Shown piece by piece: positions 44,936 through 53,431 of a DNA stretch of 64,000 bases. The translations under genes were made by a program, and so were the position numbers. How positions within the stretch are numbered: position 1 is the first letter of the stretch; each line of letters starts with the position of its first letter. Source of the DNA: Pedobacter frigiditerrae (GTDB lineage Bacteria; Bacteroidota; Bacteroidia; Sphingobacteriales; Sphingobacteriaceae); assembly GCF_004331645.1 (NCBI RefSeq), contig NZ_SJSK01000005.1, forward strand, positions 124,001-188,000. Reading direction: 5' to 3'. The notes beneath the pieces were generated by a model. The model saw only the letters and a program-made list of their open reading frames with translations, was not told where the DNA came from and ran no database searches.

Positions 44936-47782
44936 CTAGTTTTTAATCTTTTCTTTTATTAAAGAAAATTTGATGAAGTCATTATTTAAAGCGGGTATGT
45001 CAAAAAGAATGTACCTTTTACCATTCTCTTTAATGACCATACCTTTGAATATTTTTCTCTTGTTTTCACTATTTATCGTTTTTAATGATTGGCCATTAAA
45101 ATTAGACTTCAAAAATTTTAATTGAAGGGGATCTTCTGCAAATAACCTATAAGCTTCATTTTCAAACTGTAATGATGCTGTTAACTCCTTGTTTTTAGCC
45201 TTCATAGAAATTGAGGAATCAGATACGTACACGCCATTCCCAATAAAAAGATATTGAAGTTGATCATCTTTAACAGAAGCTACTGCATATTCTCCCTTAA
45301 AGGAATAACTCTTGTATTGATTATCTGTCAAGCCTTTTGCATCAGAAAAGATAAACTGAGTGCTTTTGTCCTTATTAATCACCTGAACACCTGTAAAATC
45401 CGGATTGACACTTGCCGGAATAATGGCATTTATACTTTTGATTGCGCTGTTGTTATCAAAGGAAGGTTCAAATATGGCAACAAAAGGATTAGTCCATGCT
45501 TCTCCTTCTTGCTTTACCACCAACGTGGGCACGGGTAGATTTACAATATCGGCTGGAACCACCTTGTTATTTAATGCTCTTGATTTAGGGGAATTTACAG
45601 AAAAAATGGTTCTTTGATCATTTCCTTTCATCCACATATTCATGTAAACAGATGGCTGGCGATTTAACTTTAATTCAAAGGTGGCCTTAAAATCTTGATC
45701 AAATTTTATAGACTTTTTATCTGTAAAATAATCGTACCCGATTACGTCTCCTTTTAAAGTTGATAGTTCATCCGTAGATTTCAATAAAAGAACCTTGTCT
45801 TTAGAATCTGTAATGGTCAATTTCTGTCCAAGGTTATGGTACAGGTACTCGTGCTTCATGTCTCCACCCTTTTGCTTCTTTGACCTGAAAATATCCACAT
45901 AATAACCTGTACTATCACTGGTTCTGATGATGCTGAGTAAGCGTAACTGATCTGACTGGGTTTCTGGCTCTACAAAAGAAATATTGCCATAGGTAACATT
46001 GCTGAAATAATGATCCTGCTGCGCTTTTTGGGGATAATGACTTTTCAATGCGAAAGGATGATAACCACGCATAAATCCATATTTTGATTGACCATCGACC
46101 ACTACCGTATTGTGTGCTGCAAACTGTGAGTAAAACTCACTATGGTCTTTTTGCCAATAACTGCTGCCTGCTGCAAAATCAGGTGCTAAAGGATAACCTT
46201 TGCCATAAAGTTCTATACTTAGTCCGTTCGCATGTGAATGATTACCGGCGGATGCGTTTGAAGAAATCATTAGCCCGTTTTTCAAATCAAAACCATTTCT
46301 CTGAACAAACCAGCTTACGTTTGGCGCGTAAAAAGTAACGGAGGCAAAATCCTGCAGACTCGCTGGAGGTGTTTCGATAAGCTGATCTACATAAAAGAAA
46401 AGATCAAATAAAGATTCAACCTTACTTCTATTGTAACTACTTCCCTGGCTGTATTTAAGTGCCCGGGTAAACTTTCTTTCTTCTGAAGAATCCGGATATT
46501 TTCTTGACCAATAGATGAGATATTCCATACTTTTTGCCGGGAGCTGGTTATAATGTCCGTCACCAAAAGACACTGCAAAGTTGTTTGGCATGAGGTATTG
46601 AGCTGTAGCCATTACTGCTTTTTTCAGTACGGGCATTAATGGAAGCAGGCTGTTTGGCATAGCTCGGTCTGTCAGTAAAATAATGGAGAGTATATCTGTT
46701 GAAACATTCAATGAATAACCCGGAGATTCATTCCAAATTCCCGTTTCCTTATCAAAACCTTTTAAACTGGTAGTTAAAGCCGCATTACGCGGAAAATCCT
46801 TATTGTAAATAATATCCAAGTAATAATTTGATCCTTTTCCGTCAGCATAAACAGCATTATTTTCTAAAGCCAATGCCAGGTAAGACAAAAAGCGAGCTTC
46901 AAAGATGTTCCAGTTATTATCAGGAATCCCATGATCGATCAGGTTATCGGCCCATTTTTTAAATACGGGTGCGGCAACATTACTTGAAAAAAGAGGATAA
47001 CTCTTTTTCAGATAGCTGTACAAAAAATCATGGCAAACCGTCACAAAAGGTATCTCTCCCTGATGAATCACTTCAAAAGAAGTAAGTGCAGAAATATTGT
47101 TAACGTTATCTCCAGCAGCGGCAATAGGTAATTTTCGATCTAATAAACCTGTAAGATAGGTGGTTAATATACCTGAAGCGAATTTTGCATATCGTTCATT
47201 CCCGGTAAACCAATAAAGAAAAGCAGCATTCTGTGCATAGCGCAGAATTTGCTGGTTTATTTTTTCAATAATTAAGCCTGATTTTTCCGGAGAAACCCAC
47301 TCTCCCTTTCCTTCCTTCATCATATATACAGTACCATCTTCCGGATCGGCAAATGGTTTCAGGTCTTCTATTCTTGGTGCAGCATAGGGTGTTTCCCAAT
47401 CTCTGGATCCAGAAAAACGAACAGTTGGCCTGCTGGCCTTGCCTTGTGCTTTTACAAAATAATTTCCGCTGATATAAATATCTGTATGATGGCTGTTCCA
47501 GTACATCTGCAAACGAGATAGCATCCAATTACTGTCCTTATCAACCTGTTTCAAGTAAGGTTCCAGTTCTTCTATCATATCATCCACAACATTTTTGGCC
47601 CAATCCGCTTTTTTTAACTTGGATGAAAGTAAACCTTGTCCATCATGATCGGTATAGATACGGGGATGGTTATTCTGTATGTTTAAAGGAATATCAATCT
47701 TTTGCGCACAGCTATTTTGTTTTGAGCAAAATAAAATAATGACAACATAAGTTATCCAATACAAAAATTTAAATCTGAACAT
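44936..47782 (-). CDS. Heparinase II/III-like polysaccharide lyase (PL17/PL12/PL39-like), secreted
   Basis: A 948-residue enzyme. After a hydrophobic N-terminus comes an (alpha/alpha) toroid with alginate-lyase features (about 30-440), then a heparinase II/III-type beta-sandwich (about 470-720) with NHSHANGLSIELYGKGYPLA near residues 514-533 and HNTVVVDGQSKYG near 557, typical for this fold. A further C-terminal beta-region (about 740-948) is longer than in most PL17 enzymes (about 730 residues). The expected action is endo- or exo-cleavage of uronic-acid-containing chains by beta-elimination. Third gene after ROK in the main operon, 23 nt after GH97 and 32 nt before the sulfatase. Exact PL family uncertain. 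Confidence 0.85.
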   Translation of the reverse strand: MFRFKFLYWITYVVIILFCSKQNSCAQKIDIPLNIQNNHPRIYTDHDGQGLLSSKLKKADWAKNVVDDMIEELEPYLKQVDKDSNWMLSRLQMYWNSHHTDIYISGNYFVKAQGKASRPTVRFSGSRDWETPYAAPRIEDLKPFADPEDGTVYMMKEGKGEWVSPEKSGLIIEKINQQILRYAQNAAFLYWFTGNERYAKFASGILTTYLTGLLDRKLPIAAAGDNVNNISALTSFEVIHQGEIPFVTVCHDFLYSYLKKSYPLFSSNVAAPVFKKWADNLIDHGIPDNNWNIFEARFLSYLALALENNAVYADGKGSNYYLDIIYNKDFPRNAALTTSLKGFDKETGIWNESPGYSLNVSTDILSIILLTDRAMPNSLLPLMPVLKKAVMATAQYLMPNNFAVSFGDGHYNQLPAKSMEYLIYWSRKYPDSSEERKFTRALKYSQGSSYNRSKVESLFDLFFYVDQLIETPPASLQDFASVTFYAPNVSWFVQRNGFDLKNGLMISSNASAGNHSHANGLSIELYGKGYPLAPDFAAGSSYWQKDHSEFYSQFAAHNTVVVDGQSKYGFMRGYHPFALKSHYPQKAQQDHYFSNVTYGNISFVEPETQSDQLRLLSIIRTSDSTGYYVDIFRSKKQKGGDMKHEYLYHNLGQKLTITDSKDKVLLLKSTDELSTLKGDVIGYDYFTDKKSIKFDQDFKATFELKLNRQPSVYMNMWMKGNDQRTIFSVNSPKSRALNNKVVPADIVNLPVPTLVVKQEGEAWTNPFVAIFEPSFDNNSAIKSINAIIPASVNPDFTGVQVINKDKSTQFIFSDAKGLTDNQYKSYSFKGEYAVASVKDDQLQYLFIGNGVYVSDSSISMKAKNKELTASLQFENEAYRLFAEDPLQLKFLKSNFNGQSLKTINSENKRKIFKGMVIKENGKRYILFDIPALNNDFIKFSLIKEKIKN

Positions 47783-47805
47783 TCATTCCCTTTTTTAAAC
47801 AGTAC

Positions 47806-49641
47806 CTATTTAACTATATCAATAATTATTGCCTGCCCTCCGTTAGCTAAAACATTAATAGCTAAACTATCCTTAGCTTTTACTTTTTTTGTGGACGTTT
47901 TTATCCCACCCTGTCCATCATCCTCATAAATTGTGGCTTTGTATTTTTTTCCTTTTTGCAAAAAGGATAGGTCAATCTTATCATTCAATTGCTGTGAAGC
48001 TGCATTACCAATATACCAGGTATCATTTTTTCTTCTGGCCACAGAAATGTATTTTCCTATTTCACCCTTAAGGTAATGGGTTTCATCCCAAACGGTAGGC
48101 ACTTGTTTAAAGAATTCAATTTCCTTTTCATTGGTATAATCGGCAGCTTTCCCATACCAAAAAATCGCTTGAAGCGGACTGTAAAACAAAACTGATAATG
48201 CCAGTTGGTGTGCCTTGGTTACATTAAAACCCAATTTATTATACCTGGCGGTAAGCGCCTTGCTGGAATTTAGGTAACCAATGGTAAAATCGCCTGGACC
48301 GGTTAAAAACCTGGTGAACGGCAATACCAGGTCATGCTCACTGTTGCCACCGTGTTCATTTCCCCTTATGCCTTCTTGTGTGAGCCAATTTGGATATAAA
48401 TGGTTAAGTCCCGATGGTTTGTAATTATCATGGACATTGATGACAAAACCATGTTCGTAAGTCTTTTTAATGGCCTGGTTTAACCAGGTAATGCCTTGCT
48501 GGGTTAGGCCATCCACAAATCCAAACTTCATCCCGGCAACGCCCCAGGTTTTATAGAGCGGTAAAATTTCATCAAGGTATTGTTTTAAGCCTACATAATT
48601 AACATATAAGATAATACCTATTTTTTTTGATTTTCCATATTGGATCAGTTCGGGGAGTTTTAAGGCATCTATATAAGTTCTTGGATCTGATGAAGACCTG
48701 AACTCCTGGCCATACCAGCCTGCATCTAACAAAACGTACTGGAAACCCTGGGCAGCAGCAAAGTCAATAGTTTCCTTTACCGCTTTATCACCTAGATCAG
48801 ATCGCATGACCTTACCCGGTTTAATCCATTGCGGCACTTCTTTTACGCCAGGCGTGAGTTTAAAATTAAGGTCGGCAAACTGATGTAGTCCGATAGCCTT
48901 TTCTGTAAAGGATACCGTTCTCCATGGAGTCATGAAGCCAGGGGCGGCCTTTACCTTTTTATCCTTAAAATAAACCAGTTGAAGGGAATTTCCCTTTAAC
49001 TTAGTAAGTACTGATTTTGTGTAGTCTTGATTATTGGCTTCACCTATATGGGTGTAACCTCTATCGGAAACCAAGGTTGCAGGTAAATCACAGGAATCTT
49101 TAAGTTCTTTAATTAAGGTTGGCCTAAAAACCGACTCTTCCTTATATCGATAGATACTTTGTGAAACTGGAAAATTAAATATCGTTTTTTCTCTGGACAA
49201 TACCAGGGGCTCTTTATTACCTAAAAGATATCTGAAGGCAACACTTCCATTAAACACCCTTACCTCAATGGCATAAGCATTTTTATCACTTTTATTTATG
49301 CTGTAAATTTGCTGATGGTAACCATTTTCAATTTTACTACGCTCTCCCAATGGCCAGTTTATTACTTCCTGATGGATTGATATATCCGATGCAGACAAGC
49401 TCATTTCTCCTGCATTGCCTTGATTCTCGAAATCTAAACCCAAAACAGACTTTTCTATAATAACTTGCTCATTAACGATAATGTCATATAGCAATTGCTT
49501 ATCATTGAGCTGAATGGAAAATATGGTTTTATTATCTGGGGACGAAATTTTAAATGATTGTGAAAATGCCTCTACAGTAAAGCTCAGCCCACAACAAAAA
49601 ACTAATAGACATCTTTTAATCATTTTTTTACATATGTTCAT
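47806..49641 (-). CDS. Glycoside hydrolase family 97 (alpha-glucosidase/alpha-galactosidase), secreted
   Basis: A 611-residue SusB-like enzyme; a shorter start at 49623 (MIKRCLLVFCCGLSFTVEAF) also gives a good signal peptide. N-terminal beta-supersandwich (about 30-270, PDNKTIFSIQLNDKQLLYDI), TIM barrel (about 275-540, with YVLLDAGWYG, GMKFGFVDG, YKPSGLNHLYPN and TQEGIRGNEHGG), and C-terminal beta domain. The Glu residues in QEGIRGNE are the likely acid/base. The Asp in GFVDG is a candidate nucleophile of the retaining subgroup, but this assignment is tentative. It probably cleaves an alpha-linked galactose or glucose in a side chain. Follows ROK by 7 nt. Confidence 0.92.
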   Translation of the reverse strand: MNICKKMIKRCLLVFCCGLSFTVEAFSQSFKISSPDNKTIFSIQLNDKQLLYDIIVNEQVIIEKSVLGLDFENQGNAGEMSLSASDISIHQEVINWPLGERSKIENGYHQQIYSINKSDKNAYAIEVRVFNGSVAFRYLLGNKEPLVLSREKTIFNFPVSQSIYRYKEESVFRPTLIKELKDSCDLPATLVSDRGYTHIGEANNQDYTKSVLTKLKGNSLQLVYFKDKKVKAAPGFMTPWRTVSFTEKAIGLHQFADLNFKLTPGVKEVPQWIKPGKVMRSDLGDKAVKETIDFAAAQGFQYVLLDAGWYGQEFRSSSDPRTYIDALKLPELIQYGKSKKIGIILYVNYVGLKQYLDEILPLYKTWGVAGMKFGFVDGLTQQGITWLNQAIKKTYEHGFVINVHDNYKPSGLNHLYPNWLTQEGIRGNEHGGNSEHDLVLPFTRFLTGPGDFTIGYLNSSKALTARYNKLGFNVTKAHQLALSVLFYSPLQAIFWYGKAADYTNEKEIEFFKQVPTVWDETHYLKGEIGKYISVARRKNDTWYIGNAASQQLNDKIDLSFLQKGKKYKATIYEDDGQGGIKTSTKKVKAKDSLAINVLANGGQAIIIDIVK

Positions 49642-49648
49642 GGCTAAA

Positions 49649-50542
49649 TTATATTAGGTTATCTACAACTGAACCGGCATACCAGCTACTGGCAGCACCA
49701 ATTAAGGCCGACTGCTCTCCTAAAGAGGTGGTCTTAACTAAAATAGGATTATTCCGTAATTTTAGCTGACTCAACAATGAAGGTCCAAAAAAATCAAATG
49801 CCTTGGAAATGTTACCACCACATACCAAAAGTTCGGGGCTTTCCCGTGTGATTGCCTTATCAAGGAACAAAGCAAGATTGCATCCAAATTCTTCAAAGAT
49901 ATTTTTGACTATAGTACGCTCCTGTGGAAATTTAGCCACTAAGTCTTTGACGCTTCCCAATGTCTCCCCAGTTAAAAGCTGGTATTGGTTTAAAAACCAG
50001 TTGGTAGAAAAATAATGTTCTGCAATGCTGTCTTTAAATGGGATTTGCCAAAATTCTGCATCCCGAGCTCTTTCGTCACTATAAATCGCAGAACCAAAAC
50101 CTGTACCTAAAGTAATCCCAATTACATTTTTATACCCTTTGGCGGCGCCACCAAAAACCTCCCCCTGCAAAAAGCAGGGTGCATCATTTAAAATATTGAT
50201 ACATTCTGGTAAAATATCTAGCTCAGCAGCTAAAAGTTCCTTAACATTTAATCCGTATAAGGATTCGTATTTATTTAATCCTTTGATATAAGAAATTCCT
50301 CTTTCATAATCAAACGGACCGGGCATTGCAATGCCCATCTTTAATGGTTTAAAAGCCGCATTTTCAAAAAGTTCAAAAATTGCAGCACACCATTGTGAGA
50401 TAATTTCCTGTGCATTGCCATCAGAATTTACATTTCTTCTGACCATGACATCGTTAATGATCTTTCTTTCCAGGACATCAACTAAGCACACGGTAATATG
50501 AGAGCCCCCAATATCAGCTCCCAAAATGATAGATTTATGCAT
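49649..50542 (-). CDS. ROK family sugar kinase
   Basis: A 297-residue cytosolic kinase starting MHKSIILGADIGGSHITVCL. The phosphate-binding DIGGSHITV and the second nucleotide loop GITLGTGFGSA are clear, and the catalytic Asp is probably in NILNDAPCF. An in-frame ATG at 50587 would overlap the transporter by 26 nt; the one at 50542 leaves 19 nt and begins at the conserved strand, so it is preferred. The Cys-rich zinc motif (CxCGxxGCxE) of many ROK proteins is absent, as in some fructokinase- and allose-kinase-like members. It may phosphorylate the hexose brought in by the adjacent transporter; identity unknown. Confidence 0.9.
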   Translation of the reverse strand: MHKSIILGADIGGSHITVCLVDVLERKIINDVMVRRNVNSDGNAQEIISQWCAAIFELFENAAFKPLKMGIAMPGPFDYERGISYIKGLNKYESLYGLNVKELLAAELDILPECINILNDAPCFLQGEVFGGAAKGYKNVIGITLGTGFGSAIYSDERARDAEFWQIPFKDSIAEHYFSTNWFLNQYQLLTGETLGSVKDLVAKFPQERTIVKNIFEEFGCNLALFLDKAITRESPELLVCGGNISKAFDFFGPSLLSQLKLRNNPILVKTTSLGEQSALIGAASSWYAGSVVDNLI

Positions 50543-50561
50543 ATGTGTTAATTGCGAATTA

Positions 50562-51791
50562 TTATGATTTATAAAACTTATATCCAAAAAGGAAAATGAC
50601 TAAATAACAAATGATTGGTAAATAATAAGCCGCTGCCACATCATGGTTCGCTATCAGCCCCATTAAAGGCGGAAAGACTGCTCCCCCAACAACACCCATC
50701 ACAATGAACGAAGATGCCTTTTGGGTGTGCGGACCAAGGTTTTTTAATCCTAAGCTGAATATGGTGGGGAACATAATGCTAAAGAAAAAATTAAGCATCA
50801 GTAAGGCTATGAAAGAGGGCCAGCCCCAACTTTGGGCAACAATTAAACACATGGTGATACTTCCCAATGCAAAGAGTGCCAGTAAACGATTAGCAGGAAC
50901 GAATTTCATTAAATAGGTTCCAAAAAACCGACCTATCATCATCATTACCATGCTTAATGCAAAGTAGTAACCTGCGGTTTCATCTGTAAAGCCCATTTTC
51001 TCATGGCCATAATTGATAAAGAAGGCCCACGTTCCACCCTGGGCGGCTACGTTAAAAAACTGTGCCATTACAGCAAAAGTGAAATGCCTGTGCTGAAAAA
51101 GTGTTTTTGCAGGTAATTTATCTGCTAAATCTGGAGCAACAGCATAAGCATCCGTATCTGTAACGTGTGGATCTGTTAATTTGGGAACTTTCACAAAAGC
51201 AAAGGCAACTGCAATTGCAGTAATGATGATTCCTATGATGATGTAAAGCATTTTAACAGAATAAAGGTCATTAGAATGCTCTTGCCCACCTCTTAAAATA
51301 AAATAACTTCCTATTAGCGGACCAACAACTGCACCAAGGCCATTAAAAGATTGGGCAAAATTGATACGTTGATCACTTGTTCTTTGGTCTCCTAATGAAG
51401 CTACAAAAGGGTGAGCCACGGTTTCTAGGGTGGCCAGTCCACAAGCGAGAATGAATAGGGCAAATCTGAAAAATGCAAAGGATTCTGCGTCTGCAGCCGG
51501 TACAAATAAGAATGCTCCAATGGCATATAAAAATAGGCCTAATAAGACACCATTCTTATAGCCATATTTTTTCATGAACAAACCTGCCGGAATACCCATT
51601 ACTGCATAAGCTCCGAATATGGAGAACTGTACTAAGCCAGATTCTGACTTGGTTACGCCTAAAACATTCTGGAAATGTTTATTTAACACATCTCCCATGG
51701 TAATGGCAACGCCCCAAAGCATGAATAATGAGGTCACAAAAACTAAAATGATCGTGTATTTTTTTTCTGAAAAAGCAGGTTTCACCGACAT
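50562..51791 (-). CDS. MFS sugar transporter, FucP/GGP (fucose or glucose/galactose) type
   Basis: A 409-residue protein with 12 predicted membrane spans and no signal peptide. Landmarks of the FucP family: LFMLWGVAITMGDVLNKHFQ, KSESGLVQFSIFGAYAVMGI, AHPFVASLGDQ and RINFAQSFNGLGAVVGP. Family members import L-fucose, glucose/galactose or related sugars with protons across the inner membrane. With two GH29 enzymes nearby L-fucose is plausible, but the ROK kinase next door rather suggests a hexose; the locus has no obvious fucose isomerase or fuculokinase. It is 80 nt after the 202-residue secreted protein, the widest gap inside the main operon. Confidence 0.93.
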   Translation of the reverse strand: MSVKPAFSEKKYTIILVFVTSLFMLWGVAITMGDVLNKHFQNVLGVTKSESGLVQFSIFGAYAVMGIPAGLFMKKYGYKNGVLLGLFLYAIGAFLFVPAADAESFAFFRFALFILACGLATLETVAHPFVASLGDQRTSDQRINFAQSFNGLGAVVGPLIGSYFILRGGQEHSNDLYSVKMLYIIIGIIITAIAVAFAFVKVPKLTDPHVTDTDAYAVAPDLADKLPAKTLFQHRHFTFAVMAQFFNVAAQGGTWAFFINYGHEKMGFTDETAGYYFALSMVMMMIGRFFGTYLMKFVPANRLLALFALGSITMCLIVAQSWGWPSFIALLMLNFFFSIMFPTIFSLGLKNLGPHTQKASSFIVMGVVGGAVFPPLMGLIANHDVAAAYYLPIICYLVIFLFGYKFYKS

Positions 51792-51871
51792 TGATTTTTA
51801 ATTAAAAGAGGCACTGTATTCAGGAAAAAAGCAATCCCAAAAACAGTGCTTTAAGTTGTTATAATAACTGA

Positions 51872-52480
51872 TTATTTTTTTGTTTCTACCTTAATGTCAT
51901 CAAAGAATAGTGATCCTGAATTAACATCTCCCCATACAGAACCCAATCTGATAGCATTGATCTGGTTGGTGCTTTCCACTTTTATCACTGATTGAGAGTC
52001 AATGAAATATTCACAGCCCGTTGCCGTAAAAACATACTTCATTTCATGCCATCCAGTAGTTCTTTTAACAGTAGTAGGCTTAAAATCCTTTCCGTATCTG
52101 TAACAATAGTTGTTTTTATCGACCCTTGTATGAATACCCATCATAAAGTTTTCTTTTGCCTCGGTATTATTAACAACGGCTGCTGCTATTCCCGTTACCT
52201 CTACCTGATCATAAAACCAAATGGTAACCGTTGCATTTTCAACTAATGGAAAATCCCTGTATAAATTACATTTACCGAAAGCACCTATTTCGTATGATTT
52301 ATCTCCGGAATGAACCTTTACGCTGCTGATGATAGGTTCACATTCAGAGTTGCCATTTTTCCAAATCCTTTTTGGCTCTTCGAAACCGCTTTCAAACGCG
52401 GGTTTAGATTTTGATTTCTGAGCATGGCCGGCTATAGTAAATAAACTTCCTGCTATTAGGGTAAAGATTAACTTTTTCAT
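51872..52480 (-). CDS. Small secreted jelly-roll (LamG/concanavalin-like) protein, probable glycan binding
   Basis: A 202-residue protein with a signal peptide (MKKLIFTLIAGSLFTIAGHA) and a single beta-sandwich that fits the concanavalin A-like/LamG pattern (SGDKSYEIGAFG, ATVTIWFYDQVEV, TGWHEMKYVF, SGSLFFDDIKVE). It is too short for most enzymes of this fold and ends right after the last strand, so a carbohydrate-binding role, or a mini-lyase, is possible. The last strand (GSLFFDDIKVE) is frequent in CBM-like domains. It is 4 nt downstream of the DUF5017 lipoprotein, in the position of the variable surface glycan-binding genes after susD. I do not recognise a named family. Confidence 0.7.
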   Translation of the reverse strand: MKKLIFTLIAGSLFTIAGHAQKSKSKPAFESGFEEPKRIWKNGNSECEPIISSVKVHSGDKSYEIGAFGKCNLYRDFPLVENATVTIWFYDQVEVTGIAAAVVNNTEAKENFMMGIHTRVDKNNYCYRYGKDFKPTTVKRTTGWHEMKYVFTATGCEYFIDSQSVIKVESTNQINAIRLGSVWGDVNSGSLFFDDIKVETKK

Positions 52481-52484
52481 TTTA

Positions 52485-53402
52485 TTAAGGCACTTTAGGC
52501 GTTACTGTAATAGTAAATTCGATTAGTTTCTCTTTGAGTTCAACTTTAGAAGCGTTTCTAACTAAGAACGTGGCTTTATAAGTCCCAGGTGTATTATAGA
52601 TATGCACATAAGATTTTATCACCGGAGTAGCAATAGACTTAATAGGTATTACTCCAGAGGCATCACCTGCAACGGTTCTCAAATCAAATCCCTTAGAAAT
52701 TACCCAATCATCATCCCCAGGGTAGGCCGCATTTAAACCTGTATGCACAATATTTCCTGAATTTATTACCCAACGGGCAGAGTCTCCTCTAAATTCCACA
52801 TTCTTAAACAATCCATCTGTAAAAGAGAGTGCATTATTATATATTTCCCCATCAGCATGAGTAGTTATGAAATTAAATGCACCTACTGTCCATTGTCTTT
52901 GCTTTTGTATCGCTGGGTCTACCGCCAAATATCTAAAGGCAACGTAAACAGGTTTTCCTTCAACTGCATAAGGATTCAACTTGATAGTACCTGAAGGTAC
53001 ATTAGTTGCAGAAGTACCTAGAATTACATCGCTAGTAATATTTGCCCAAGTGGCATTTTTTACGTTAGTAGTATCATAAACCCCGCTAAAATTATTAGAA
53101 ACTAACACACTCAAGTTATTTTGAGCAATCCCAAATTGTACATTGCTGTTAAAACTTAATTGGGCATTGCCATTAACATCATTAGAAAACTTATTCTTCT
53201 TTGAGTATTCTTTGCCAATTTCACCAGAAAAAAAACTGATATAATCTGCATTACCATTGATATTAAATAGCACTGAATCTCCAGCCTTATAGGTTAAACT
53301 TTTTGTGGTAACATTTAAATCCGGATTATCTAAATATGATTTTCTGCAGGCCGAAAGTATTGCAATGGCAAACAATGCCGGTATAATTATTTTTTTTATC
53401 AT
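52485..53402 (-). CDS. DUF5017 lipoprotein (SusE/F-position surface protein)
   Basis: A 305-residue lipoprotein (Cys19 in ILSACRKS). The N-terminal domain is PKD/Ig-like (NPDLNVTTKSLTYKAGDSV, FNINGNADYISFFSGEIG) and the middle and C-terminal parts are beta-rich. The sequence style matches DUF5017, which repeatedly follows susD in PULs and is thought to act as a surface glycan-binding protein in place of SusE/SusF. It lies 29 nt after susD. The basis is family resemblance by eye plus position; binding specificity cannot be read from the sequence. Confidence 0.8.
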   Translation of the reverse strand: MIKKIIIPALFAIAILSACRKSYLDNPDLNVTTKSLTYKAGDSVLFNINGNADYISFFSGEIGKEYSKKNKFSNDVNGNAQLSFNSNVQFGIAQNNLSVLVSNNFSGVYDTTNVKNATWANITSDVILGTSATNVPSGTIKLNPYAVEGKPVYVAFRYLAVDPAIQKQRQWTVGAFNFITTHADGEIYNNALSFTDGLFKNVEFRGDSARWVINSGNIVHTGLNAAYPGDDDWVISKGFDLRTVAGDASGVIPIKSIATPVIKSYVHIYNTPGTYKATFLVRNASKVELKEKLIEFTITVTPKVP

Positions 53403-53431
53403 GATTTTTTTACAATTAATTATTCACCATT

